Positions 18,552 to 28,777 of a stretch of DNA of 64,000 nt are shown piece after piece. The translations under genes were made by a program, and so were the position numbers. The notes under the pieces are model-generated. The model searched no databases, was not told the DNA's origin, and saw only the letters and a list, made by a program, of their open reading frames with translations. The first letter of the stretch is position 1, and each line of letters begins with the position of its first letter. Origin of the DNA: Austwickia chelonae NBRC 105200 (GTDB taxonomy: Bacteria > Actinomycetota > Actinomycetes > Actinomycetales > Dermatophilaceae). The DNA is taken from the NCBI RefSeq assembly GCF_000298175.1, contig NZ_BAGZ01000001.1, forward strand, positions 62,001-126,000. Direction: 5' to 3'.

Positions 18552-21470
18552 TCAGCTCCTCGGCTTCTCGCGCATCTCGTAGGTGGAGATGAGGTCGTCG
18601 AGCTGCAGGTCGTTGAAGGAGCCCAAGTTGATACCACACTCGTAGCCCTCACGGACCTCGGTGACATCATCCTTGAAGCGCCGCAGACCGGCCACCTCGA
18701 TGTTCTCGGCCACGACGACACCATTCCGGGTAATCCGGGCCTTTGCGCCACGTTTGATCTCGCCCGAGCGGACCAAGGATCCGGCGATATTGCCGAACTT
18801 GCTGGAGCGGAAGATCTCCCGGATCTCAGCGGTTCCGGTCTCGTGCTCCTCGAACTCCGGCTTGAGCATGCCCTTGAGCGCAGCCTCGATCTCCTCGATG
18901 GCCTGGTAGATCACCGAGTAGTACCGGATCTCCACACCTTCTCGCTCGGCATACTCGGCGTTCTGACCCTCGGCCCTGACGTTGAAGCCGATGATCACAG
19001 CGTTGGACGCCATGGCCAGGTTGATGTTGTTCATCGTGATCGCGCCGACGCCTCGATCGATGATCCGCAGATCGACCTCTTCGCCGACATCAATCTGGAG
19101 GAGCGCATCTTCCAACGCTTCCACGGAACCGGAGACATCGCCCTTGAGGATCAGGTTGAGCGTCTCCACCTTGCCAGCGGCCAGGGCCTGGTTCAGGTCC
19201 TCGAGGCTGATCCGCTTGCGTGCCTTCGCCAGGGAGGCCTGACGATCAGCGGCTTCCCGCTTCTCCGCAATCTGACGTGCAGTCCGATCGTCGGGCGCCA
19301 CGATGAAGGTGTCACCCGCTCGCGGCACGCTCGACAGGCCCAGGACCTGGACCGGACGCGACGGCAAGGCCACGTCCAGGTGATTGCCGTGCTCGTCGAG
19401 CATCGCACGCACTCGACCGTGCGCACTGCCCGCCACGATCGAGTCACCGACGCACAACGTTCCGGACTGCACCAGGACGGTGGCCGTGGCACCCCGGCCA
19501 CGGTCGAGATTGGCCTCGATCGCGACCCCTCGGGCGTCCTTGTCCGGGTTGGCCCGCAGGTCCAGAGCAGCGTCCGCGGTCAGCAGCACGGCTTCCAGCA
19601 GTTCGTCGATATTGAGACGCTGCTTCGCGGAGACATCCACGAACATCGTGTCACCGCCGTATTCCTCGGCGATGAGGTTGTACTCGGTGAGCTGCTGACG
19701 GATCTTCGCCGGGTTAGCCCCTTCGACGTCGATCTTGTTCACCGCCACCACGATCGGCACATCGGCGGCCTGAGCGTGGTTCAAGGCCTCGATGGTCTGC
19801 GGCATGACACCGTCATCCGCCGCTACCACGAGGATCGCGATATCCGTGACCTTGGCCCCACGCGCACGCATCGCGGTGAAGGCCTCGTGACCCGGGGTGT
19901 CGATGAAGGTGATCGGCCGACGGACGTCCTCGTGCTCACGGATGATCTGGTAGGCGCCAATATGCTGGGTGATCCCGCCGGCCTCGGTGGCGATGACGTT
20001 CGCATGCCGGATCGCATCCAGCAGCCTGGTCTTACCGTGGTCGACGTGACCCATGACCGTCACTACCGGAGGCCGTGGCTCGAGCAACGAGTCGTCCTCC
20101 CCACCGGTCTCCGCATCGAGGTCGATCCCGAAGGACCCGAAGAGCTCGCGCTCCTCGTCCTCGGGCGAAACGACCTGGATGTCGTAGCCGAGCTCCTCAC
20201 CGAGGATCTTGAAGGTCTCCTCGTCGAGGGACTGTGTAGCTGTCGCCATCTCTCCGAGGTGGAAGAGCACCGTGACCAAGCTCGCCGGGTTGGCGTTGAT
20301 CTTGTCGGCGAAGTCGGTCAGCGAGGCGCCACGGCGCACCCTGATGACCGTGGAACCGTCACCGCGAGGAACGCTGACCCCACCGATCGTGGGCGCCTGC
20401 ATCTGCTCGAACTCTTGACGCTTCGCACGCTTGCTCTTGCGCTGCTTGTTACGACCGCCGCCACGACCGAAAGCACCCTGCGTGCCCCCGCGGCCACCGG
20501 GCCCGCCGGGACGACCGCCGCCGCCACCGGGACGACCACCGAAGCCGCCGCCGCCACCGGGACGACCACCGCCGCCGCCGGGACGACCACCACCTGGACG
20601 CGCAGGACGTTCACCCGGACGCGGAACCGCAGCACGGTCCGGCATCATCCCCGGGTTGGGCCGCACCCCGCCGGGACGCGGAGCCCCAGGACGAGGACCG
20701 CCCGACGCCGGAGCGCCCGGACGAGGGCCGCCAGGACGAGGACCACCGGTGCCGGCATTGCCCTGACGAGGCTGCCCCGGCTGGGGCATGCCCTGACGAG
20801 AGGCGAAGGGGTTGTTCCCCGGACGAGGGTTCGACTCCCGGCCGGAGCGCATGCCCTGGCTCGAGGCGAAGGGGTTGTTACCGGGGCGAGGTGCACCCGG
20901 ACGAGGACCAGGACGGGCACCGCCCTGCTGACGTCCGCCTCCCGGGCGGGGACCCGGGGTCGCACCTGAGGTGCGCTGTCCACCACTCTGCTTGGGCGCG
21001 GGCGCCTTCGGAACAGGCTTCGGCCCCGGCTTGGGCACCGCAGGGCCTGGTTTGGGTCCAGGTGCGGCAGATTTGGCCGGTGCAGCGGGCGCAGGCGCCG
21101 CAGCCGCTTCGGGGGCAGCTACGAAGGGAGCTGCCGGAACTGCCGGGGCAGCAGGCGGAGGCGGAGCCGGCACAGAGGGCTTCACCGGCGCGGGCGGCGC
21201 GCTCGGCTTGGCCACGGGACCGGGCTTGGCCATCGGGCCAGGCTTCGCCATCGGACGAGGCGGACCGGGGACCGGGCGGGGCGCCGCAGCGCCGCCCCCC
21301 TTGCCAGCCAGCTCGGCAGGGAAATTCTCACGCAATTTACGTACTACGGGAGGCTCGATGGTCGAGCTCGCCGAACGGACGAACTCACCATTTGACTTCA
21401 GGTGCTCGAGCAGCACCTTGCTCTCGACTCCGAGCTCTTTCGCGAGCTCGTAGACCCGGACCTTAGCCAC
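18552..21470 (-). CDS. infB: Translation initiation factor IF-2
   Basis: IF-2 is the GTPase that brings initiator tRNA to the ribosome and joins the subunits. The 972-residue protein starts with the IF2_N domain ([20 protein letters not shown]), then about 330 residues of Pro/Gly/Ala/Arg-rich disorder with a near-repeat of [13 protein letters not shown], then the G domain ([17 protein letters not shown] near 473, [12 protein letters not shown]) and the C-terminal domains ending [16 protein letters not shown]. Long low-complexity N-termini are usual in actinobacterial IF-2. It follows ylxR and nusA in the classic order. Confidence 0.97.
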   Translation of the reverse strand: MAKVRVYELAKELGVESKVLLEHLKSNGEFVRSASSTIEPPVVRKLRENFPAELAGKGGGAAAPRPVPGPPRPMAKPGPMAKPGPVAKPSAPPAPVKPSVPAPPPPAAPAVPAAPFVAAPEAAAAPAPAAPAKSAAPGPKPGPAVPKPGPKPVPKAPAPKQSGGQRTSGATPGPRPGGGRQQGGARPGPRPGAPRPGNNPFASSQGMRSGRESNPRPGNNPFASRQGMPQPGQPRQGNAGTGGPRPGGPRPGAPASGGPRPGAPRPGGVRPNPGMMPDRAAVPRPGERPARPGGGRPGGGGGRPGGGGGFGGRPGGGGGRPGGPGGRGGTQGAFGRGGGRNKQRKSKRAKRQEFEQMQAPTIGGVSVPRGDGSTVIRVRRGASLTDFADKINANPASLVTVLFHLGEMATATQSLDEETFKILGEELGYDIQVVSPEDEERELFGSFGIDLDAETGGEDDSLLEPRPPVVTVMGHVDHGKTRLLDAIRHANVIATEAGGITQHIGAYQIIREHEDVRRPITFIDTPGHEAFTAMRARGAKVTDIAILVVAADDGVMPQTIEALNHAQAADVPIVVAVNKIDVEGANPAKIRQQLTEYNLIAEEYGGDTMFVDVSAKQRLNIDELLEAVLLTADAALDLRANPDKDARGVAIEANLDRGRGATATVLVQSGTLCVGDSIVAGSAHGRVRAMLDEHGNHLDVALPSRPVQVLGLSSVPRAGDTFIVAPDDRTARQIAEKREAADRQASLAKARKRISLEDLNQALAAGKVETLNLILKGDVSGSVEALEDALLQIDVGEEVDLRIIDRGVGAITMNNINLAMASNAVIIGFNVRAEGQNAEYAEREGVEIRYYSVIYQAIEEIEAALKGMLKPEFEEHETGTAEIREIFRSSKFGNIAGSLVRSGEIKRGAKARITRNGVVVAENIEVAGLRRFKDDVTEVREGYECGINLGSFNDLQLDDLISTYEMREKPRS

Positions 21471-21585
21471 TTCTCTCCTGTCTATGGTCCGAGCCCGTCG
21501 AGGCGCGAACCATGTTCAAAGCTGGGCAGTGCTCATTGCTGAGTACTCATCGCGTGCTCATCAGCGTCAAACCCGCTTCCGGTTC

Positions 21586-21909
21586 TCATCGGCCGACGCC
21601 CTCGGCGCCGGTGTCCAGCTGCTCCTGTACGGCCAACTTCACGATCTGTTCCCGGACTTCGGCTGGGTCGAGACCGATCGTGGCTCGCAAAGCCCGACCG
21701 AACGCCTTGCGGCGAACGGCAAGATCGACGCACTCGACCCGCGCGTGAACCCACGCGCCACGGCCAGGAAGGCATCGCGCACGGTCAATGACCAGCGAAG
21801 GGGAGCCTTCGCGTGCTATCACGACAACCCTCAGAAGCGTCGACCGGGCATCCCGCCCGCGGCAACCAACACACATGCGCACCGGACCGGCGGGAGCGGC
21901 CTCACTCAT
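21586..21909 (-). CDS. ylxR: YlxR family RNA-binding protein (DUF448)
   Basis: The 107-residue protein has [19 protein letters not shown] and [20 protein letters not shown], the two conserved YlxR blocks with the CxGC and GRGAW motifs. Members sit between nusA and infB in most bacteria, as here (18 bases after nusA). The family is thought to bind RNA or a nucleoid/RNase P partner; its exact role is unsettled. Confidence 0.9.
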   Translation of the reverse strand: MSEAAPAGPVRMCVGCRGRDARSTLLRVVVIAREGSPSLVIDRARCLPGRGAWVHARVECVDLAVRRKAFGRALRATIGLDPAEVREQIVKLAVQEQLDTGAEGVGR

Positions 21910-21927
21910 CGTACCCGTTCCCCCGTC

Positions 21928-22968
21928 TCAGACCCCACTCGGCCCATCGGCCTCAGCCGCAGGTTCAGCGACGCCTTCCTTGGCCACCGCGGTGTCGGGA
22001 CGGATATCAATCCGCCAACCGGTGAGCTTAGCCGCAAGGCGTGCGTTCTGCCCTTCTTTGCCGATCGCCAGCGACAACTGGTAATCGGGAACGATCACGC
22101 GCGCTGCCCTCAGCTTCGGATCGACGACCTCCACCGAGGAAACTCGAGCCGGAGACAATGCTGCTGCCACGAAATAGGCCGGATCCGTCGAATAATCGAC
22201 GATATCGATCTTCTCCCCGCGCAGCTCAGCCATCACTGCCCGGACCCGGGCGCCCATCGGGCCGATGCAGGCGCCCTTCGCGTTCACTCCCGGGACGGTC
22301 GCATGCACCGCGATCTTGGTGCGATGGCCGGCCTCACGGGCCAAGGCCGCAATCTCCACCGTCCCGTCGGCGATCTCCGGAACCTCCAATGCGAACAGCT
22401 TGCGGACCAGATTCGGATGCGTACGGGAGAGTCCGATCTGTGGTCCGCTCGGCCCACGTTTGACACTGACCACATAACAGCGGATTCGCTCACCGTGCTT
22501 GTACACCTCACCTGGCACCTGCTCAGCCAGGGGAAGGGCACCTTCGACCGTGCCCAGGTCGACCAGGACCGTACGCCCCTGGCTCTGCTGGATCACGCCG
22601 GTGATGATGTCGCCCTCACGACCACGGAAATCCCCCAGGACCGCGTCGTCCTCGAGCTCTCGCATGCGCTGGACGATCACCTGACGGGCGGTGGAGGCAG
22701 CGACACGGCCGAACCCCTCGGGAGTGTCGTCGAACTCGGGACCCGCCTCGCCACGTGACCCGTCCTCGAGGACAGGCGCGTCTTCCCTGGCCCAGACGAT
22801 CACATGCCCCGTCTTACGGTCCAGATCGACCCGGGCCATCCGATAGGCGCCCTCCGTGCGGTGATAGGCCAGCAGAAGGGCCTGCTCGATCGCGGGCACG
22901 ATCACATCGAGCGAGATGTCACGCTCCCGTTCCAGAGCCCGCAGTGCGGCAAGGTCGATATCCATCAT
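21928..22968 (-). CDS. nusA: Transcription termination/antitermination factor NusA
   Basis: NusA binds RNA polymerase and RNA and tunes pausing, termination and rRNA antitermination. The 346-residue protein has the N-terminal polymerase-binding domain ([17 protein letters not shown]), an S1 domain ([20 protein letters not shown]) and two KH domains ([36 protein letters not shown]). It lacks the C-terminal acidic repeats of E. coli NusA, as usual in actinobacteria. Its ATG overlaps the rimP stop (ATGA); a second ATG follows directly at 22965 and fits the GAGGAG site equally well. Confidence 0.96.
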   Translation of the reverse strand: MMDIDLAALRALERERDISLDVIVPAIEQALLLAYHRTEGAYRMARVDLDRKTGHVIVWAREDAPVLEDGSRGEAGPEFDDTPEGFGRVAASTARQVIVQRMRELEDDAVLGDFRGREGDIITGVIQQSQGRTVLVDLGTVEGALPLAEQVPGEVYKHGERIRCYVVSVKRGPSGPQIGLSRTHPNLVRKLFALEVPEIADGTVEIAALAREAGHRTKIAVHATVPGVNAKGACIGPMGARVRAVMAELRGEKIDIVDYSTDPAYFVAAALSPARVSSVEVVDPKLRAARVIVPDYQLSLAIGKEGQNARLAAKLTGWRIDIRPDTAVAKEGVAEPAAEADGPSGV

Positions 22969-23489
22969 GACTCCTCGTCGTCGGTTGGGGCATGCCCGAA
23001 TTCCACCTGCACGCGGGCGCGGACGACCTCGGACAGCTCGATCTCACGCTGCTCACCGGACTCCGGAACGACCGTCAGGACCTGTGGGCCCACCGCAACC
23101 ATCCGAGCAGTCAGCCGACCGCCCTCCCCCAGGTCGAAGTCCACCAACCGCCCGACATTACGACGGTAGTGCCGTCGTTCACGCAAAGCGCGATCGACAC
23201 CTGGAGAGGTCACCTCCAGCGAATACGGCGCAGCACCCAACGGCTCGTACTCGTCCAGAGCAGCATCCACCGCCCGAGTGGCTTCAGCGATCTCGTCCAA
23301 GGTCAACGGAGGGACGGCGCTCGTGTCGTCCCCCGGGTCCAAATAACCCAGATCGCGATCGATGGTGATACGCACCGTACGTCGTTTCCCGGCAGGTGTG
23401 AGGGAGACATCCTCCACGAGCAGTCCCAGCGCAGCCACCGCCGGAGCGGTCACGCTCACGACCTGTGCGGCCTGATCGCTGATCGTCAT
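22965..23489 (-). CDS. rimP: Ribosome maturation factor RimP
   Basis: RimP acts in assembly of the 30S subunit. The 174-residue protein has [20 protein letters not shown] and [20 protein letters not shown], the signature of the family, and a C-terminal Sm-like barrel. It is the first gene of the rimP-nusA-ylxR-infB operon and overlaps nusA by four bases. A divergent gene starts 147 bases upstream, so both promoters lie in that gap. Confidence 0.95.
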   Translation of the reverse strand: MTISDQAAQVVSVTAPAVAALGLLVEDVSLTPAGKRRTVRITIDRDLGYLDPGDDTSAVPPLTLDEIAEATRAVDAALDEYEPLGAAPYSLEVTSPGVDRALRERRHYRRNVGRLVDFDLGEGGRLTARMVAVGPQVLTVVPESGEQREIELSEVVRARVQVEFGHAPTDDEES

Positions 23490-23636
23490 GCGTGCTCCCG
23501 CTCTTTTCTCATCCGGAGAGGCCCGCGATCTGCGGACCTCCTACTCGGCCACTCTATCCGTGCGCGGGACCTGATTCGATACACACGCCGACGGTCCCCG
23601 CGTCGCAGTACACAAAGGATGGGAGGATACAAGGCG

Positions 23637-25070
23637 ATGAAGCCCGATCACGAACCCGACTCGCGCCCCGTCCGGAAACAGACGGACCGCCGTACCGCAG
23701 AGGTCCCCTCGAATGCGCAGGCCGACACGGCCGGAGAAAAGGCACCCGAGAAAGCCACGCCCACCCCCAACGAGGCAGAGTCCGCCACTGTTCCGGTGCC
23801 CCTGAAGAAGCACGCCGAAAAGGCTCGTGAGACCTCCCCGCCGAAAAAAAAGACGACGCCGGCCGACGAACGTAACGGGAACCAGGACACCCCCTGCGAG
23901 GCAGACACACCGACGACCAGCACCGCTCCGAAGAAACCTGCCGAACCAAGCCGGGCGAACCAGGACGGTCCAGAGTCCACCCCGGCCAAGGAAGAATCCA
24001 CAGCTCCGCTCAATCGCATCAAGCCCCCTGCCCCCGCTGCGCCAACGGAGCCCCTCGCACCGCCGCAGCTCCCCGAGATCCCGCCGGCGCCGATCATCAC
24101 CAGCAGGCCACCGACCTTGCTGGACAAGCTGACCCGCTTTCCCGTACCTAGCAAGGCAATCCTGCCCCGACGCCGGATGCTGGTGCTCGGCGGAGGCGGC
24201 CTGCTAGCAATTCTCGCCAGCCAGGTCCTGCGGGTCGAGCCCACGGCTCCTGACCTCCCCCTGGTCGCCCACCGCAGCCTCGACCCGCGCGCGGCAGCCG
24301 TCCATCGAGAACTCGTCCGCGTCCGCAGAGCCCTGGAAACAGCCAGGAAAACCACCGCAGGATCACACCAAATCCCGGCACAGCTCCTCCAGAAATTGCA
24401 CCAAGAACAAGAGAAGGTACTCGTCGCACGCCTTCGCGAATTCGAGGAGAACCCCGAAGACAAAAACCGGTTCCCGGCCGTACCCAAACCCGGAGACGGA
24501 CTCCTCCTCGCAGAAGCCGCCGGCCTGTCCCCCGAAGAACTGACCGAGCTCGGAACACTCGCGCCCGAAGAGCTCGGGCTCATCCTCTCCCTACGGGTCC
24601 AACGCTCCGTCGCACTCCCCACCCTCGGTGGAACACCAGACCCTCAACGGCCCCAGGCCGTCGCCGACGCACGCCAAGCAGCACGGATCTCCGCAACCCT
24701 ACGCTCGGCAGAATACGGTCTGAGCACCGCAGCCGCGCGCGCCACCGAACCGTTACGACGACGGATCCTCTCAGTTCTGGGATGGATCCACACGACAAGA
24801 CTCTGGGTGCAACCCTCCGTCGGAAACGAGAGCCTGCCCGAACCCAGCGGCTATCCCCTGCCCGCTCCCCTCACCGACGAGGAGAGTGTGACCGCCCTGT
24901 GCCGGAGAGCGCTGGCAGCCTTGACCGACGGGTTCCTCGCCGAAGCACCCTCCGCAGCGGGAAACACCCCAGTACTCGTCTCGTTGCTCACCTGGGCCAC
25001 TTCAGCGGAGACCCATGCCATGGCCTTCGGCTCCCCGCCCAGGGCTTTTCCCGGACTGACCCGCCGCTAG
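23637..25070 (+). CDS. Membrane-anchored protein with DUF4439-like (ferritin-like) C-terminal region
   Basis: The 477-residue product has three parts: a charged Lys/Glu/Pro/Thr-rich, probably disordered region (1 to about 165), one hydrophobic segment at about 181-198 (MLVLGGGGLLAILASQVL) preceded by RRR, and an alpha-helical region (about 215-477) with VHRELVRVRRALETARKTTA and ISATLRSAEYGLSTAAARAT. The position, divergent from rimP, matches M. tuberculosis Rv2843/Rv2844, genes with a DUF4439 domain; assignment by position and helical pattern is inference. The start is the ATG at 23637 with GGAGG about ten bases upstream. The ATG at 23619 is an alternative. Function is unknown. Confidence 0.7.
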   Translation: MKPDHEPDSRPVRKQTDRRTAEVPSNAQADTAGEKAPEKATPTPNEAESATVPVPLKKHAEKARETSPPKKKTTPADERNGNQDTPCEADTPTTSTAPKKPAEPSRANQDGPESTPAKEESTAPLNRIKPPAPAAPTEPLAPPQLPEIPPAPIITSRPPTLLDKLTRFPVPSKAILPRRRMLVLGGGGLLAILASQVLRVEPTAPDLPLVAHRSLDPRAAAVHRELVRVRRALETARKTTAGSHQIPAQLLQKLHQEQEKVLVARLREFEENPEDKNRFPAVPKPGDGLLLAEAAGLSPEELTELGTLAPEELGLILSLRVQRSVALPTLGGTPDPQRPQAVADARQAARISATLRSAEYGLSTAAARATEPLRRRILSVLGWIHTTRLWVQPSVGNESLPEPSGYPLPAPLTDEESVTALCRRALAALTDGFLAEAPSAAGNTPVLVSLLTWATSAETHAMAFGSPPRAFPGLTRR

Positions 25071-25137
25071 CTGAAAAAGCCCAAGAAGCCCAGGTCGCTC
25101 CGCCCCTATCCGCCCCCTCGGACACTAGCCTGTCCGC

Positions 25138-25833
25138 ATGGTCCACCCTGCCCGCGGACAGCTGCGACTGACACGCCTCGGCGTCTTCGTCACGTCCAGC
25201 CTCCTGCTGGGCGCCCTCGGACACGCCTACGGCGGGGGGCACATGCCCTCTCCGGCAGCGCTGACCCTGGCGGTCATCCCGCTCACCATCACCGGGCTGT
25301 GGTTCACCAAGGTCGAACGCGGGATCACCTCCCTGTTCACCGCATTGGCCCTCATCCAAGGTGCGCTCCACCTGCTCTTCCACCTGTCACACGCCCATCC
25401 GACAGCCTCCACCCTCCCCCCGACCAACCAGCACGGGCACCCCACCCCACACGGTTCGCACCCACACGTCCTCCTCCAGGGCGTCGAAGCAGCGACCCCG
25501 GCCACGGACCTCCCGCATCTGCTCCCCACGACACAGATGTTCTGCACCCACCTGCTCGTCGTCGCGCTCACCGCGCTCCTCCTCGGCTGGGGAGAACGCT
25601 CCCTGTGGGCAGCAGCCAGGAAACTCCTGCTCCGGCTACCCCGCCTCGTCACCCCGAACATCCCCTCCCCCGTCCTCATCCCGCACGCCCACGTCCTCGT
25701 CCGTCACGGCCGGGACGTCCTCGCCATGGCACCGGTTCGAGGGCCCCCGGAAAAGCCCCGGACCACCACTTCCCGGTGCGGGCCCGTCCTCGACCAGGAC
25801 CACGCCCGCCCACGCTGCCCGCGGACGACCTGA
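25138..25833 (+). CDS. Uncharacterised membrane protein with His-rich loop, next to copper genes
   Basis: This 231-residue protein has about four membrane helices (roughly 13-32, 41-57, 62-82 and 133-152). Between the third and fourth is a loop rich in His and Pro (83-112, including HLSHAHP and NQHGHPTPHGSHPHV), a typical metal-binding look. A Pro/Arg-rich cytosolic-looking tail with more His follows. It is 106 bases upstream of a PCu(A)C copper chaperone gene and a DyP peroxidase gene, so a part in copper handling is plausible. I cannot assign a family with confidence. Confidence 0.75.
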   Translation: MVHPARGQLRLTRLGVFVTSSLLLGALGHAYGGGHMPSPAALTLAVIPLTITGLWFTKVERGITSLFTALALIQGALHLLFHLSHAHPTASTLPPTNQHGHPTPHGSHPHVLLQGVEAATPATDLPHLLPTTQMFCTHLLVVALTALLLGWGERSLWAAARKLLLRLPRLVTPNIPSPVLIPHAHVLVRHGRDVLAMAPVRGPPEKPRTTTSRCGPVLDQDHARPRCPRTT

Positions 25834-25939
25834 GGCCCCTCCCTCCGGGTATTCCGTCGGAGCGAGGTGGGCACCCCCGGAGAAGAGCCGTGTCCGGTTC
25901 CCCTCCCATCCACGGACCACCACAGAGGACGAACAACCC

Positions 25940-26500
25940 ATGACAGCACGTACCCGAATCCTCGCCCTGGCCTGCTGTGCAGCGCTTGCCCTGGCCGGCT
26001 GCGGACAACCGCAGGAGGACAAGAAGAACGCAGCGACGACGCAGAGCAACGCCAGCAGTTCCACATCCCAGAACCCGTCCGGCCTCACCGTCAGCGATGC
26101 CTGGGTCAAAGCCGCCCCCGAACTGTCCCCGGACGCCATGACCGGGGCCTTCGGCCGGATCAAGAACACCACCGACCGGGACATCACGATCACCAAGGCC
26201 GAACAGGATGCCTCGATGATGACCGAGCTGCACGAAACCGTCACGATCGACGGCAAGAAAGCGATGCGGGAGATCAAGGACGGCTTCGTCATCAAAGCCG
26301 GGCAGACCCTGGAACTCAAGCCCTACGACAACCACATCATGCTGATGAAGATGACCCGGGCCCTGCCCATCGGAGCAGAGGTGAAATTCACCCTGCACAC
26401 CAAGGACGGTAAAACGCTGCAGTTCTCCGCCCCCGCGAAGCAATTCACCGCGCCTCCGGAGAACTACCATCCCTCCACCCCGACAGCGACCACGAAGTGA
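25940..26500 (+). CDS. PCu(A)C family copper chaperone lipoprotein
   Basis: PCu(A)C proteins bind Cu(I) outside the membrane and pass it on, for example to cytochrome oxidase. The 186-residue protein has a lipoprotein signal with lipobox LAGC (Cys21), a short Ser/Thr/Asn linker, and a domain with the metal motif His98-X10-Met109-X22-His132-X-Met134, close to the family H-X10-M-X21-H-X-M. The stop overlaps the GTG start of the peroxidase gene (GTGA), so the two are translated together. A GAGGA site lies upstream of the ATG at 25940. Confidence 0.93.
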   Translation: MTARTRILALACCAALALAGCGQPQEDKKNAATTQSNASSSTSQNPSGLTVSDAWVKAAPELSPDAMTGAFGRIKNTTDRDITITKAEQDASMMTELHETVTIDGKKAMREIKDGFVIKAGQTLELKPYDNHIMLMKMTRALPIGAEVKFTLHTKDGKTLQFSAPAKQFTAPPENYHPSTPTATTK

Positions 26501-27753
26501 CACCCACCCCTGCCGTCACACCCCCCGCCGGGGACCACGCCGGGATCTCCCGGCGTCGGCTCCTCGGCGGGGGCGCCGTCGCCGCCGGAAGCGCCCTCGC
26601 CGGCGGGGTCCTCGGCCACGCCTGGGGCGCCACAAGCACACCCGCGACGGTCTCCGCCGATGCCATCCCCTTGCACGGGCCCCGACGAGAACCCTTCCAC
26701 GGTGCGCACCAGTCCGGCATCCTCACCGGCCAACAAGCGCACGGCAGCTTCATCGGTCTTAATCTGCGTCCAGGGTCCACCCGTGAGGACGTGGTCTCCC
26801 TCCTACGAATGCTCACCGACGACGCCGCCCGTCTCACCCAGGGCCGGGCGCCGCTCGGCGCTCTGGAGGCCGACATCGCTCAACTCCCGGCCAGGCTCAC
26901 CGTGACCTTCGGTTTCGGGAAAGGACTCCTGGACGCCGTCGGCAAACCGCAGGCGATCCCACCCGCGCTGGCTTCCCTCCCCGCGTTCGCCACCGACCGG
27001 CTCCGCCCCGAGTGGGGGCAGACCGACCTCGTCCTTCAGATCTGCTCAGAAGAGCCGGTCACCCTGTCCTATGCCCGTCGTCGTCTCGTCCGCGATGCCG
27101 CGGCCTTCACCACCGTCGCCTGGGTCCAGACCGGTTTCGGGAATGCGCCAGGAACGGAACCGGCCGGAAGCACCCCACGCAACCTGATGGGAATGCGGGA
27201 CGGCACCGCCAACGAGTCCGACCCCGCCCGCACCGCCTCCGTCGTCTGGAGCACCGACCCGGCCTACCCATGGCTCGTCGGCGGTTCCCACCTGGTCATC
27301 CGCCGAATGGCCATCGAGATGGAGGCCTGGGACGACATCGAGGTCGCCGCGAAGGAAGAAGCCTTCGGACGACGACTCTCCGACGGCTCACCCCTCACCG
27401 GAAAAACCGAAAAAGACCCCGTCGACCGCCTCGCCAAGAATTCCGACGGATTCCCTGTCGTCAATCCGGCAGCCCATGCCGCCCGCGCCCAGCCTCGCAA
27501 CGAGGGTGAACGGATGATGCGGAGGGCTTACAACTACGACGTCGGACTCACCCCCGAAGGAAAGCCAGACGTCGGCCTGATCTTCGTCTGCTACCAGAAA
27601 GACGTCACCGCGGCCTTCGTCCCTGTCCAGCAGCGTCTGGCGGAGAGCGACCTGCTCAACCTGTGGGCCCACCACATCGGTTCCGCCTCCTACGCCGTCC
27701 CCCCCGGCGCAGAACCCGGCGAGTACATCGGGCAACGACTGATCGAGGGTTGA
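26497..27753 (+). CDS. Tat-exported DyP-type haem peroxidase (EfeB-like)
   Basis: DyP peroxidases use hydrogen peroxide and a haem to oxidise dyes, phenols or metal ions, and EfeB relatives act in iron uptake. The 418-residue protein has a twin-arginine signal (SRRRLLGGG, hydrophobic to about residue 43) and the family GxxDG motif (GMRDGT, Asp235). The expected haem ligand His327 lies in NPAAHAARAQPRN. The C-terminus LLNLWAHHIGSASYAVPPG is typical. It starts with a GTG that overlaps the copper chaperone stop. In Streptomyces lividans the DyP DtpA is encoded with a PCu(A)C protein and Sco in a copper-trafficking locus; this pair resembles that locus without a Sco gene. Confidence 0.93.
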   Translation: MTPTPAVTPPAGDHAGISRRRLLGGGAVAAGSALAGGVLGHAWGATSTPATVSADAIPLHGPRREPFHGAHQSGILTGQQAHGSFIGLNLRPGSTREDVVSLLRMLTDDAARLTQGRAPLGALEADIAQLPARLTVTFGFGKGLLDAVGKPQAIPPALASLPAFATDRLRPEWGQTDLVLQICSEEPVTLSYARRRLVRDAAAFTTVAWVQTGFGNAPGTEPAGSTPRNLMGMRDGTANESDPARTASVVWSTDPAYPWLVGGSHLVIRRMAIEMEAWDDIEVAAKEEAFGRRLSDGSPLTGKTEKDPVDRLAKNSDGFPVVNPAAHAARAQPRNEGERMMRRAYNYDVGLTPEGKPDVGLIFVCYQKDVTAAFVPVQQRLAESDLLNLWAHHIGSASYAVPPGAEPGEYIGQRLIEG

Positions 27754-27848
27754 GCAGAGTCCACCCCAGGTCGAGGAACCGAATCGACCCACGCCCCGAG
27801 TCCGTCCGTCGACAGAGCAGAACGACCGTCGAACGCGGTAGGAAGCAT

Positions 27849-27885
27849 GGCTCTGCCCCCGCCGGACCTCGCCGGGGGCAGAGCC
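27849..27885 (+). terminator. Hairpin between DyP and tpx genes
   Basis: A perfect 13-bp GC-rich stem (27849-27861 with 27873-27885) with an 11-base loop lies 95 bases after the peroxidase stop and 26 bases before the tpx ATG. It probably separates the two units; no T-run follows. Confidence 0.7.
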
Positions 27886-27910
27886 CAGTTCCGTCTGCTA
27901 GACAGGCTCC

Positions 27911-28408
27911 ATGGCTACCACCGCATTCAAAGGGACCCCTGTCCGGACCGTCGGCGACCTTCCCGCCCAGGGCGTCACCGCCCCCTCCTTCACCCTGGCC
28001 GGGGCTGACCTCTCCGAGGTGACCTCCGAATCCCTGCAGGGTCGACGCATCGTCCTGAACATCTTCCCCAGCATCGACACCGGCGTCTGTGCCACTTCCG
28101 TGCGCAAGTTCAACGAGATGGCTTCGTCTCTGGAGAACACCGTCGTCGTCTGCGTCTCCGCCGACCTGCCCTTCGCTCTGGGACGCTTCTGCGGAGCGGA
28201 AGGCATCACCGATGTCGTCACCACGAGCTCCTTCCGGAGCGATTTCGGCCAGGACTACGGTGTGACGATGGCCGACGGCCCTCTCCACGGGCTCCTCGCC
28301 CGCTCCGTGGTCGTCGTCGACACCGACGGCAGCGTGCTGCACACCCAGCTCGTCCCGGAGATCGCCCAGGAACCCGACTACGACGCCGCACTCGCCGGCC
28401 TGCGCTGA
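27911..28408 (+). CDS. tpx: Thiol peroxidase (atypical 2-Cys peroxiredoxin)
   Basis: Tpx reduces lipid and hydrogen peroxides with electrons from thioredoxin. The 165-residue protein has the peroxidatic Cys60 in SIDTGVCATSVRKFN and the resolving Cys94 in GRFCGAEG, both in place, and the start KGTPVRTVGDLPAQG of the family. It follows the haem peroxidase gene, so this stretch carries two peroxide-linked enzymes. The next gene begins 11 bases after the stop and is likely cotranscribed. Confidence 0.96.
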   Translation: MATTAFKGTPVRTVGDLPAQGVTAPSFTLAGADLSEVTSESLQGRRIVLNIFPSIDTGVCATSVRKFNEMASSLENTVVVCVSADLPFALGRFCGAEGITDVVTTSSFRSDFGQDYGVTMADGPLHGLLARSVVVVDTDGSVLHTQLVPEIAQEPDYDAALAGLR

Positions 28409-28419
28409 GGGGACCCTTC

Positions 28420-28758
28420 ATGAGCGACCGCGACGAACTCGTCGTCATCGTGGTCTTCGCCCCGGTGGAGGCTGCGGACGCCGTCCGTGACGCAGCAGCC
28501 TCCGCCGGCGCCGGTGCCATCGGCGATTATCGGGCCTGCAGTTTCACCGCCCACGGGTTGGGACGTTTCATGCCCGAGGACGGCGCGGACCCGGCCATCG
28601 GTTCGGTCGGGACCTTCGAGACGGTCGAGGAACAACGGATCGAAGTGGTCTGCCCTCGCCGCTCGGCCCGCGCCGCACTGGAAGCGATGATCGCCGCCCA
28701 CCCGTACGAAGAAGTGGCCCATCACGTGTACGCGACCATCCCCCGGGACGCGCTCTGA
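28420..28758 (+). CDS. YqfO/NIF3-like alpha-beta domain protein
   Basis: The 112-residue protein resembles the small CutA-like domain inserted in NIF3/YqfO proteins, which also occurs alone: VVIVVFAPVEAADAVRDAAA at the start, then AGAIGDYRACSFTAHGLGRF, VEEQRIEVVCPR and the ending AHPYEEVAHHVY. The HPYEE motif is the clearest mark. Stand-alone members are of unknown function; a metal-binding or regulatory role is a guess. A GAGGGGA site lies before the ATG and it is probably cotranscribed with tpx. Confidence 0.82.
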   Translation: MSDRDELVVIVVFAPVEAADAVRDAAASAGAGAIGDYRACSFTAHGLGRFMPEDGADPAIGSVGTFETVEEQRIEVVCPRRSARAALEAMIAAHPYEEVAHHVYATIPRDAL

Positions 28759-28777
28759 ATCCGTCGCGCTCCTGTCC

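Noticed and set aside
20450-20840. Short repeated units resembling a CRISPR array
   Set aside because: They are codon repeats for the Gly/Pro/Arg-rich region of IF-2, with no constant repeat and unique spacers.
18543-20969. Long plus-strand frame (808 codons) opposite infB
   Set aside because: Low-complexity antisense of IF-2; the infB frame has all GTPase motifs.
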